64,000 bases of DNA from Rhodothermales bacterium (lineage in GTDB: Bacteria; Bacteroidota; Rhodothermia; Rhodothermales; JANQRZ01), in the NCBI GenBank assembly GCA_039944855.1, contig JBDUXZ010000017.1, positions 1 through 64,000 of the forward strand. Direction: 5' to 3'. Position numbers and translations under genes: made by a program. The stretch's first letter is position 1. Each line of letters begins with the position of its first letter. Positions 9,008 through 15,623 of the stretch are shown piece after piece. The notes below the pieces were generated by a model. The model saw only the letters and a list, made by a program, of their open reading frames with translations. It did no database searches and was not told the origin of the DNA.

Positions 9008-9619
9008 CTACTCGGTGGCTCTGGCGGCGGCGGGCGTCCCGGCGGCTTCCAGCTTCAGCGTCATGAGGTAGGCGAAGAGCGCCTCGGCCTCGTCGGTCGG
9101 GACGACGAACTGACCGTCGGGCGGGGCGTAGGCGGGCGCAATCGTCACCGGCTCCTCCGAGGCGAGCACGGCGGCGGGCGGCTTCACCTCGAAGAGCCAC
9201 GGGTAGGGCGGCATCACCGAGCCGGGGCTGACCGAGCGCGGCTGGTAGAGGTGGGCGAGGTGCCAGTCGCGCGAGGGCTGGCGCGAGGCGATGTCGTGGA
9301 GGTCCGGCCCGGTCCGCATCGTCCCGAGCAGGTGGGGGCGGTCGAAGACGTAGTCGCCGGGGAGCGAGCCGCGCGGCCCCCACCCGCGCGCGATGTCGCT
9401 GCCGTAGCCCTCGGCGCGCACCTGCTGCGTGTGGCAGTAGATGCAGCCCTCGCGGATGTAGACGTCGCGCCCCAGCGACTCGACGTTCGTGTAGGCGCGG
9501 GTGCCGGGCGTCGGCTCGACGGTGGCGAGCTGGAGCTTCGGCACGAGCGAGAGCGCCGTGTAGCTCATCGCAATTGCGGCGAACGCGCCGAGGAAGAGGA
9601 GGACGGGACGGGTCAGCAT
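9008..9619 (-). CDS. ccoO: cbb3-type cytochrome c oxidase subunit II (CcoO)
   Basis: Encodes 203 residues. One N-terminal membrane anchor is followed by a periplasmic cytochrome c domain with heme site CIYCH near residue 58 and flanking text typical of CcoO (GRDVYIREGC, QQVRAEGYGSD, GTMRTGPDL, and a methionine near VMPPYPWLF). It passes electrons from the third subunit to heme b of CcoN. The start ATG 9619 lies 22 nt after the ccoN stop. Length and motifs are normal for the family. Confidence 0.93.
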   Translation of the reverse strand: MLTRPVLLFLGAFAAIAMSYTALSLVPKLQLATVEPTPGTRAYTNVESLGRDVYIREGCIYCHTQQVRAEGYGSDIARGWGPRGSLPGDYVFDRPHLLGTMRTGPDLHDIASRQPSRDWHLAHLYQPRSVSPGSVMPPYPWLFEVKPPAAVLASEEPVTIAPAYAPPDGQFVVPTDEAEALFAYLMTLKLEAAGTPAAARATE

Positions 9620-9641
9620 GGCGGAAGGGCCGAGGAGTCGG

Positions 9642-11168
9642 TCAGAGCAGGTTTGCGTCGGTGCCGGGAGTGGCCGGGGTCGTGCCGCCGTCGCCGCGCC
9701 CAAAGAGGCCCTCGGGCGGCGGGCGGAAGTAAACGGGGCCGGCCGGGGTCGGGCCGCGATGTCGGACGATCTGCCAGACGAGGTACGCGAAGACGAGGTG
9801 GCCGACCGTGATGAGAACGCCCGCAATCGAGCGGCTCCACAGCCACGGCTTCGTCGCGCCCACCGTCTCGATGAACGGGATCGAAGCGTCGTTCACCATC
9901 AGCCCCTGGATGATGCCGCCAGCGGTGAGCCCCACGACGTACATCCCGATCCCCAGGCCCGTCGTCCAGAAGTGGACGGCAATGAGCTTTCGGCTCCGCC
10001 ACTCCCACCCCGTCACACGCGGGAGGAGGTAGTAGAGCGACCCGAAGGCGACCATCGTGGCGAAGCCGTAGACGCCGAGGTGAGAGTGCGCGATGGTGTG
10101 GTGGGTGAAGTGCGTCACCTCCATCAGCGAGCGGAACGGCATCAGCGCGCCCTGGAGGCTCACCACGGTGTAGCTCATCGCTCCGAAAACGACGAACCGC
10201 AGCGTCGGACTGTAAAAGACCCGCTTGATCCGTGCGAAGGCCGTCATGTGGTGGTTGACAGCGACGACGAGGACCGGGATGATCATCATCGCGCTGAACA
10301 CGATCGACACCGTCACCACCCACTGCGGCGGCGGCCCCCCGACGAGGTGGTGGACGCCGGCCCAGTTGTAGAAGAGGGCTAGGGTCCAGAAGCCGAGGTA
10401 CGAGAGGTGGTAGGAATACACCGGCCGGCCGACCACCTTCGGGATGAAGTAGTACGCCGCCGCCAGCCCTACGGGCGTCAGCCACAGCCCGAGGATGTTG
10501 TGGGCGAACCACCAGTTCACCGTCGCGTGCGGCACGCCCGAGTAGATCGGTAGTAGCACGGCGATGAGGAGGATCGGCGTCCAGAGCATGCACGCGCCGA
10601 GGTACCACACCGAGATGTAGAGGTGCTGCACGCGGCGGTGCGGCAGCGACGAGAGCAGCGCGAACGCCACGAGCCCCAGCGCCGGCACGATGAAGAAGAA
10701 GGCGATGACGGGCATCTCGATCCACTCGACGCCCGTGGAATACCCCGCCAGCAGCCCGAGCGTCCCGACGAGCACGCCGAGGTTCCACAGCGCGCAGCTC
10801 GCGAGCAGCACCCACGGGTGGCGGACCTCGGTCTTGAGCAGCCGCCCCCACAGCCAGATCATGATCCCTACGTCCACCATCGAGAGCCAGCCGTAGATCA
10901 TCGTGGCGAGGTGGGCCGGGCGCACGCGCCCGAACGTGAGCGCCGCCGTCTGCCCCAGCCAGTCCGCCTCGTGGAGCTTGAACGAGGCGATGAGCGCGAA
11001 GACGGTCCCGACGAGGAGCCAGAAGACGCCGCTGAGGACGTAGGCCAGCACGGGCCGCCGCGCCGCCGCATCCACGCTCCTTCGCCACGAGGCGACGGTC
11101 TCGGGGACCGCGTCGGTTCGGGCGTCGGCCGTGCGAACGTCGGGCATACCGGGATGGGAGGTGCTCAT
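9642..11168 (-). CDS. ccoN: cbb3-type cytochrome c oxidase subunit I (CcoN)
   Basis: Encodes 508 residues with about 12 helices. Visible ligands: His86 (low-spin heme, in RPAHLATM), His223 and His273-His274 (copper B), Tyr267 placed Y-x5-HH as in the cross-linked Tyr of cbb3 oxidases, and His361/His363 in the HSHLGVYG segment for the two hemes. The conserved Tyr marks an oxygen reductase and not a NO reductase. The start ATG 11168 overlaps the ccoS stop by 4 nt. The C-terminal 35 residues are a Gly/Pro-rich tail not typical of CcoN. Confidence 0.95.
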   Translation of the reverse strand: MSTSHPGMPDVRTADARTDAVPETVASWRRSVDAAARRPVLAYVLSGVFWLLVGTVFALIASFKLHEADWLGQTAALTFGRVRPAHLATMIYGWLSMVDVGIMIWLWGRLLKTEVRHPWVLLASCALWNLGVLVGTLGLLAGYSTGVEWIEMPVIAFFFIVPALGLVAFALLSSLPHRRVQHLYISVWYLGACMLWTPILLIAVLLPIYSGVPHATVNWWFAHNILGLWLTPVGLAAAYYFIPKVVGRPVYSYHLSYLGFWTLALFYNWAGVHHLVGGPPPQWVVTVSIVFSAMMIIPVLVVAVNHHMTAFARIKRVFYSPTLRFVVFGAMSYTVVSLQGALMPFRSLMEVTHFTHHTIAHSHLGVYGFATMVAFGSLYYLLPRVTGWEWRSRKLIAVHFWTTGLGIGMYVVGLTAGGIIQGLMVNDASIPFIETVGATKPWLWSRSIAGVLITVGHLVFAYLVWQIVRHRGPTPAGPVYFRPPPEGLFGRGDGGTTPATPGTDANLL

Positions 11169-11410
11169 GAGGTCGGCAGCGTGCGGGTGAGCGGGTGGCG
11201 GCCAGCCGAGGCATCGCTCGGCGCGTCGCCCGGCGCGAAGAGCTGGTCCTGCGGGATGCCCAGCGGCTCGGCCTCGTCGAAGAGCACGAAGGCCCCGGCC
11301 GAGAGCCGGCGGAAGAGCCCGGCGCGGTCTGCCCGAAACAGTACGGTGAGCGTGACGCCCGCCCCGAGGACGAGCACGCCGAGGACGACGAGGAGCGGCG
11401 TGTAGGTCAT
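11165..11410 (-). CDS. ccoS: cbb3 oxidase maturation protein CcoS
   Basis: Encodes 81 residues: one N-terminal membrane span followed by a short cytoplasmic tail. The segment around LFRRLSAGAFVLFDEAEP matches the CcoS signature, in which a hydrophobic stretch is followed by an acidic turn. CcoS is needed for heme and copper insertion into CcoN. Both ends overlap neighbours by 4 nt (ATGA), with the 64-residue membrane protein upstream and ccoN downstream, which indicates tight translational coupling. In many genomes ccoS follows ccoI; here it precedes ccoN. Confidence 0.85.
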   Translation of the reverse strand: MTYTPLLVVLGVLVLGAGVTLTVLFRADRAGLFRRLSAGAFVLFDEAEPLGIPQDQLFAPGDAPSDASAGRHPLTRTLPTS

Positions 11411-11601
11411 GCCGGTGGAGAGAGAGAAGAGAGCGGAATCGGCTCGGCGTGGGACGTCGGCTCCGGCGGTGGGGCCGTCCGGGCCTGGGCATCTCGGATC
11501 ACCCGGAACAGGATGACGGCGAGGAGGAGCGTGGCCGCCAGGAACAGCGCGATCACAAACCCGGCCGCGGCGCGCTCGACGTGGATGCGGGCGTCGCTCA
11601 T
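11407..11601 (-). CDS. 64-residue single-span membrane protein of the cbb3 operon
   Basis: Starts at ATG 11601 and overlaps both neighbours by 4 nt. A basic head (MSDARIHVERAAAG) is followed by one strong membrane helix (about 13-35) and a proline-rich cytoplasmic or periplasmic tail. There is no motif that names it. Size and topology recall CcoQ/FixQ, the small stabilising subunit of cbb3 oxidases, but CcoQ normally follows ccoO. It could equally be an assembly factor. The coupled overlaps make it very likely to be a real gene. Confidence 0.65.
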   Translation of the reverse strand: MSDARIHVERAAAGFVIALFLAATLLLAVILFRVIRDAQARTAPPPEPTSHAEPIPLSSLSPPA

Positions 11602-12071
11602 GCGGACACCTCCCCGCGCTCGGGGCGGGCGGGAGCAGAACGTCGGCCGGTCGGGCGGAGCGAAGCCGGCACGTTGCCCAGCACGGTCTGGTAGAGGTTG
11701 CGCGCTGTGTACCACCCCGTCTCCACGTCCTCGCGGTCGGCCACGCTCAGGCGGTCGCTCCGACGGATCGACTGCTCGATGGCCGGGGCGCGCTCGGCCA
11801 GGAGCAGGGCGCGGTGCGCTGGCGTCTTCAGGATGCTCGCCAGGTGACCGGCGCGGACCGCGAGGGCGTGGAGGTCGGCCTCCCCGTCCACCTCAGACGA
11901 GTCGGTCCACGTCAGGAATGCCCGGAGCGACGTGCGGAAGATGGCCAGCATGTCCGCTAGCGCTGCCGCGTAGTCGGGTGGCGTAGCGACGAGGTATCGC
12001 TCGGCCTGCCGCAGGTGGGCCGCGGCCTCCTGCAGGAGCGTGCGGGTGCGTTCGGCGCGTGGCTCGCTCAC
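11598..12071 (-). CDS. All-helical HEPN-like protein of unknown function in the cbb3 operon
   Basis: Encodes 157 residues from GTG 12071, which overlaps the cupin stop as GTGA; the frame is open further upstream but that part lies inside the cupin gene. Predicted structure is all alpha-helical, with a tyrosine near AERYLVATPPDY and a repeated helical pattern similar to HEPN or four-helix bundle proteins. The RX4-6H motif of HEPN RNases is not clearly present, so nuclease activity should not be assumed. A soluble helical protein translationally coupled to oxidase genes suggests an assembly or regulatory partner. Confidence 0.6.
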   Translation of the reverse strand: MSEPRAERTRTLLQEAAAHLRQAERYLVATPPDYAAALADMLAIFRTSLRAFLTWTDSSEVDGEADLHALAVRAGHLASILKTPAHRALLLAERAPAIEQSIRRSDRLSVADREDVETGWYTARNLYQTVLGNVPASLRPTGRRSAPARPERGEVSA

Positions 12072-12418
12072 GACGCGCCTCCTCCCGTCTGGAAGACGAA
12101 CAGCAGCATCACCGTATCGGTCCGGGCGCGGATGCTGTGGGGCAGGCGCGGCGGCAGGTGGATCCACGTCCCGGCGCTGGCGCGGGCGTCGTCGGGGCCG
12201 AGCGTCACGTCGGCCTCTCCACTGAGGAAGTGCAGGGCGACGGGATGCGGGGCCGTGTGCTCCGCGAGGGCTTGCCCGGCCTCGAACGGGAACGCCAGCA
12301 CCTTCACGTGGTCATCGGTGAAGACGGCGCGCCCCTGGACGTGCTCCGTCGGGTGCGGGGCCTGGGCGACCAACTCGTCCACGTGGGCCGCGAGATCGGG
12401 GATGAAGGTGTAGTCCAT
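12068..12418 (-). CDS. Single-domain cupin protein, first gene of the cbb3 operon
   Basis: Encodes 116 residues forming one cupin barrel. The first motif is AGQALAEHTAPHPVALHFLSGEA and the second GTWIHLPPRLPHSIRA (shown here only as landmarks). The metal-binding His residues of both motifs are present (EHTAPHP and LPHS). Small cupins of this kind occur beside hemerythrin, DUF2249 and NO-response genes, where they may sense or bind a small ligand. It is the promoter-proximal gene and overlaps the next gene by 4 nt. The ligand is unknown. Confidence 0.8.
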   Translation of the reverse strand: MDYTFIPDLAAHVDELVAQAPHPTEHVQGRAVFTDDHVKVLAFPFEAGQALAEHTAPHPVALHFLSGEADVTLGPDDARASAGTWIHLPPRLPHSIRARTDTVMLLFVFQTGGGAS

Positions 12419-12451
12419 AATCGGAAGTACTGTTCGTTCGGAGTCGTCTCC

Positions 12452-12530
12452 CCTAAGCAGGAAGGGGCTCCTAAGCAGGAAGGGCTCGCGGAGGCATTGG
12501 TTTCATCTTTTGTTTTGATGTATTCATCGA
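12452..12530 (-). promoter_or_regulatory. Upstream region of the cbb3 operon: 18-nt tandem repeat and a 16-bp dyad
   Basis: Two near-identical copies of CCTAAGCAGGAAGGG lie at 12452 and 12470, a period of 18. Beyond them is a near-palindrome TTGATG-TATT-CATCGA at 12515-12530, one mismatch from perfect, with a half-site similar to Crp/Fnr-family operators (TTGAT-N6-ATCGA). The cupin-cbb3 operon begins at 12418 and the cupredoxin gene ends at 12540. An oxygen- or NO-responsive Crp/Fnr regulator is the obvious hypothesis, unproven. Confidence 0.35.
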
Positions 12531-12539
12531 CGTAGCCTA

Positions 12540-12983
12540 TCAGGTCACGGTCATCGTCCCTTGCATCATCACGTAGTGGCCGGGGTAGGTGCAGATGTAG
12601 CGGTAGGTGCCTGGCTCCGACGGGGCCGTGAACGAGACCCGCACCGTCTCGCCCGGTGCCGACATCGGCGTGTGCGCGAGGATGGCCGGGTCGTTCGGGA
12701 TGTAGTCGGTGTCGACCGCGGTCATCGCCGCCTGCCCGACCCGGTTCGCGACCTCGTCGTCGTTCGAGGTGAGCACGACGACGTTGTGGTGCATGGCCTC
12801 ACTCGTGGCCGTGTTCTCGAAGACGATCGTGACCTCCTGCCCGGCCTCGACGGTGAACGAGGTCTGCGCGTACTTCATCTCGTTGTCGACGGGTTGGATG
12901 GTGACTTCGGCCGGTCCGCCGCCGCACGCGGCGAGGACGAGAGCGAAGAGCGGGAGGAGAAAGAAGGAGCGGAGTAGGTTCAT
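12540..12983 (-). CDS. Azurin-like cupredoxin lipoprotein
   Basis: Encodes 147 residues with a lipoprotein signal (hydrophobic h-region then VLAACGGG, lipobox Cys near residue 20). The type 1 copper ligands are visible: His in AMHHNVVVL and Cys, His and Met in CTYPGHYVMM, with the C-x4-H-x3-M spacing of azurins. It would carry electrons in the periplasm to an oxidase or to denitrification enzymes. The start ATG 12983 overlaps the stop of the upstream membrane-protein gene by 4 nt. It lies between the cbb3 and nor operons and could serve either. Confidence 0.88.
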   Translation of the reverse strand: MNLLRSFFLLPLFALVLAACGGGPAEVTIQPVDNEMKYAQTSFTVEAGQEVTIVFENTATSEAMHHNVVVLTSNDDEVANRVGQAAMTAVDTDYIPNDPAILAHTPMSAPGETVRVSFTAPSEPGTYRYICTYPGHYVMMQGTMTVT

Positions 12984-13558
12984 GATGTTGGTGAAGATGT
13001 TTCGTGGTGAGGGGTGATAGGTGAGGTCCGGACTGTTCGGAAAGACCTGGCGATGGAGCGCGGGGCGCGTCGGACCTCGGCCGGCCGAGGTCTTGCTACA
13101 GCTCGGGGCGCGAGCCATCCGGCGGCGAGGAGGGCGAGCACCTTCGCCCCTTCGGCCAGGCCGTAGAGCAGGTGCAGGGGCGTGCCTGAGCCTTCGGGTG
13201 TTCCTCCAGCGATGATGAGCACGGCCCGTGCGTCGAGGGCGGGTAGCAGCCACACCGTCTGCAGCAGCAGCGCTGCCCACACGATCCCCAGCGCGACCCA
13301 CGTGCTGCGGCGCGGCCTTGTCGCCCACGCCAGTCCCACGCTCGCCAGCGCCAGGATCAACTCGGCCCGGTTCAAAGCCTGGAACACGTGTCGCCCCACG
13401 TCGAGTCCGACCGCAAGGGTCAGGCTGGGCGCGGTGAACTTCACGGGGGCCTCAATGAACGAGATGCCCACGACGAGCCCGGCCCAGGCGAACGCAAGCC
13501 CACCGAGGAGGCGGAGGCTCCAGGGTTGGTGCGGGGAGGGGGTGCGCTGCGGAGACAT
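12980..13558 (-). CDS. Four-helix membrane protein coupled to the cupredoxin
   Basis: Encodes 192 residues from ATG 13558; an in-frame GTG at 13615 would add 19 residues without obvious benefit. Four membrane helices are seen (about 15-37, 57-75, 84-105 and 120-150), with GISFIEAPVKF after the first helix. The C-terminal 30 residues are Arg/Ser-rich and cytoplasmic in character. I do not recognise a named family; DUF4149-like proteins have a similar layout. The 4-nt overlap with the cupredoxin gene suggests the two act together at the membrane. Confidence 0.65.
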   Translation of the reverse strand: MSPQRTPSPHQPWSLRLLGGLAFAWAGLVVGISFIEAPVKFTAPSLTLAVGLDVGRHVFQALNRAELILALASVGLAWATRPRRSTWVALGIVWAALLLQTVWLLPALDARAVLIIAGGTPEGSGTPLHLLYGLAEGAKVLALLAAGWLAPRAVARPRPAEVRRAPRSIARSFRTVRTSPITPHHETSSPTS

Positions 13559-13931
13559 GGGATCCAAGTTCGGACGTGGGAAGTCAGCCTTTGGAGGTGA
13601 GAATGACGCTGTCACCGTCCGTATGGTCGAGGAGCGTGCAGGGACAGGATAGGTGAAACAGAATGAAGCAAGAGTTAATAAAGCAAGGAACCTTTATAAT
13701 TAATTGCAACGCTCCTCCCGCCCTCCGGTACAGAGCTCTGGCTCAGGCGGAGGAGTCGTCGGGCGACTCGGTGCGGACGTGGCGCAGGATCACCGGCTTC
13801 TCCACTCGTCCGTGAGGCTACGGCGTCACCGTCGGTTGGACCATGCACGGAGCGCTTCGCTCGGGGTGCAGAAGAACCTGACGGTGCGAGTCCGGTACAG
13901 GCTCGGTCCCTTTCGTTGTCGCGTTGATCCC
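13559..13931. other. 373-nt divergent intergenic region with AT-rich promoter core
   Basis: Lies between the divergent membrane-protein/cupredoxin genes and the Rrf2 gene. It contains an AT-rich island at about 13665-13710 with TATAAT at 13695-13700, a perfect 10-bp palindrome CAGAGCTCTG at 13731-13740, and a hairpin with arms GAGTCG/CGACTC at 13753-13769. The frame of the Rrf2 gene is open back to 13704, but that part is Arg/Ser-rich and does not look like protein. No gene is seen. Confidence 0.5.
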
Positions 13932-14381
13932 ATGCTCCTTTCCCGGCGGTGCGAATACGCCATCCGTGCGGTACTCTACCTCGCCTCCCAGACCTCGGCC
14001 GCGCCGCTGCCCGTGCGGGAGGTGAGCCGGACCCTGGAGGTCCCCCACGCCTTTCTCGCCAAGACGGTGCGGGACCTCGTAAGAGCGGATATCGTATCGA
14101 CGCAGCCGGGAACCGGGGGCGGGCTGACGCTGGCACGACCTGCCGCAGAGCTGACCCTCAAGGACGTGGTACTGGCCGTTGATGGGCCGGAGCTGTTCGA
14201 GGCGTGCGTGCTCCGGCTGCCGGGCTGCGGCGAGCTCCAGCCGTGCCCGCTCCACGAAGCGTGGGTCCAGACCCGCGAGCGGATCGACCGGATGCTCAGC
14301 GCAGCGACGCTCGACGCCGTGGCGGAGGCCACGCGCGCCCACGGCTTCCGGCTCTCCGAGACCGACGTGATCGGAAGCTGA
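13932..14381 (+). CDS. Rrf2-family regulator, NsrR/IscR-like, upstream of the nor operon
   Basis: Encodes 149 residues. It begins with LSRRCEYAIRA, the standard Rrf2 opening, followed by a winged helix-turn-helix and, at about 87-100, three cysteines in ACVLRLPGCGELQPCPLHE (spacing C-x6-C-x5-C) suited to bind an iron-sulfur cluster. Such proteins sense NO or cluster status. It is 154 nt upstream of the nor operon on the same strand and could regulate it and itself. A similar protein is encoded at 33432. It is not possible to choose between NsrR and IscR from sequence alone. Confidence 0.85.
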   Translation: MLLSRRCEYAIRAVLYLASQTSAAPLPVREVSRTLEVPHAFLAKTVRDLVRADIVSTQPGTGGGLTLARPAAELTLKDVVLAVDGPELFEACVLRLPGCGELQPCPLHEAWVQTRERIDRMLSAATLDAVAEATRAHGFRLSETDVIGS

Positions 14382-14430
14382 GGGCGAGAATCACCGGCAG
14401 CAGAAGTCTACCGATCCGACGGAGGGGAAC

Positions 14431-14480
14431 GACTATTTTGGAAGCATCGTGGATTCATAGGTCCACGAGTCCTATTTTGC
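14431..14480 (+). promoter_or_regulatory. Putative nor operon promoter with nested dyads
   Basis: Two copies of TATTTTG lie at 14434-14440 and 14473-14479. Between them are overlapping inverted repeats: GTGGA-N8-TCCAC (14449-14466) and ATAGG-N9-CCTAT (14457-14475). The second resembles the TAGG-N10-CCTA core of the larger palindrome before the nitronate monooxygenase gene at 24163. Placement 60-100 nt before the nor genes fits an operator overlapping a promoter. No regulator can be assigned with certainty; the adjacent Rrf2 protein is the candidate. Confidence 0.4.
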
Positions 14481-14535
14481 TCGCGCGATCATTTTTTTGG
14501 CACCGCGACCGCTCCGGCTCCTCTGCTCTACGCCC

Positions 14536-14700
14536 ATGACGACTCCGACGCCAGCGGACCCCGCCGTCCCTGACCCCGCTTCCTCGCTCCTCTACACCGC
14601 CCTCCGCGCGCTCGGCCTCGTCGTGCTGGTGCTCATGCTCCTCAGCATCGTCTACTCAGGCTGGATCGCCCTCGAGAACTGGGGAGACATCGGGGTCTAA
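14536..14700 (+). CDS. 54-residue single-span membrane protein leading the nor operon
   Basis: Starts at ATG 14536 and encodes a proline-rich cytoplasmic head (about 18 residues) followed by one strong membrane helix and a short tail ending in WGDIGV. It precedes norC by 62 nt on the same strand. Small one-helix proteins are found with heme-copper oxidases and NO reductases, sometimes as extra subunits. There is no motif to name it. Coding style (G/C at third positions) agrees with its neighbours, which supports a real gene. Confidence 0.6.
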   Translation: MTTPTPADPAVPDPASSLLYTALRALGLVVLVLMLLSIVYSGWIALENWGDIGV

Positions 14701-14762
14701 CCGTCGGTGTCGTCCCCGCCCTCCCTTCTCCGAGCCTCTGGCTTCCCTAGCCCACCAACGCC

Positions 14763-15590
14763 ATGACGAAGCGCCACACCCGGCTGTTCTTCATCGGAGG
14801 AACGCTGCTCTTCGCCCTCATCTTCGTGGGGCTGACGATTGACAGCCACCGGCAGTTCGGCGAACTCACGAACGCCGAGAACATCACCGAGGAGGTGGTC
14901 GAGGGCAAGCACGTCTGGCACGACAACAACTGCATCAACTGCCACACCCTCTTCGGCGAGGGGGCCTACTACGCGCCCGATCTCACCAAGATCACCAAGC
15001 AGCGCGGCGAGGCCTTCCTGACTGCCTTCCTCCGCGACCCCTCGCAGTTCTACTCCGAGGAAGTCCACCGCCGCCTGATGCCGAACCCGGACCTCAGCGA
15101 CACCGAGATCCGGCACGTGATAGCGTTCCTCGACTGGGTGAGCGAGGTGGATAACCAGGGCTGGCCGCCGCGGCCCATCCAGGTTTCGAGCGGGGCCCTG
15201 GCCGGCTCCAACACGGCGGTCGCCCCTACGACCGGGGCACCGGCCTCGACGGAGCCCGTGGCACTCGGCGAGGCGGTGTTCCGCGATCCCGCCTTTGCCT
15301 GCATGGCCTGCCACTCGACGCAGCCCGGCGTGACGCTGGCAGGCCCGAGCGTGGCCGGCCTCGGCACACGCGCGGCCGAGCGGGTCGCCGACCCCGGTTA
15401 CGCCGGCGACGCGACGGACGCCGAAGGCTACGTCCGCGAGTCCGTCCTCCACCCCAGCGCCTACCTCGTGCCGGGGGCCAACTTCTCCACCGGTCCGGGT
15501 GGCGTCTCGCTCATGCCCACGGACTACGGTACCCGCCTCGACGAGAGCCAGATCGGCCACCTCGTCGCCTACCTCATGAGCCTCCGCTGA
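14763..15590 (+). CDS. norC: NorC-type NO reductase cytochrome c subunit with an extra C-terminal cytochrome c domain
   Basis: Encodes 275 residues, nearly twice the usual NorC length of about 150. The first half is classical NorC: one membrane anchor (about 8-26), heme site CINCH at 57-61 followed by TLFGEGAYYAPDL, and Met106 in RRLMPNPD as axial ligand. A linker rich in Ala/Thr/Pro (about 140-165) leads to a second cytochrome c domain with CMACH at 180-184 and a candidate Met in SLMPTDY. The second domain may replace a soluble donor. It lies 33 nt before norB. Confidence 0.92.
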   Translation: MTKRHTRLFFIGGTLLFALIFVGLTIDSHRQFGELTNAENITEEVVEGKHVWHDNNCINCHTLFGEGAYYAPDLTKITKQRGEAFLTAFLRDPSQFYSEEVHRRLMPNPDLSDTEIRHVIAFLDWVSEVDNQGWPPRPIQVSSGALAGSNTAVAPTTGAPASTEPVALGEAVFRDPAFACMACHSTQPGVTLAGPSVAGLGTRAAERVADPGYAGDATDAEGYVRESVLHPSAYLVPGANFSTGPGGVSLMPTDYGTRLDESQIGHLVAYLMSLR

Positions 15591-15623
15591 CACGCCCCCG
15601 CTGACGCCTCACCCGCCGCCCTC

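Noticed and set aside
10623-11405. Plus-strand 260-codon frame opposite ccoN/ccoS
   Set aside because: The minus strand carries the heme and copper ligands of CcoN. The plus frame is His/Arg/Glu-rich shadow text.
13704-13931. N-terminal extension of the Rrf2 gene at 13932
   Set aside because: The open frame continues upstream for 76 codons, but the product is Arg/Ser-rich, unlike Rrf2 proteins, which begin MLLSRRCEYA exactly at ATG 13932.
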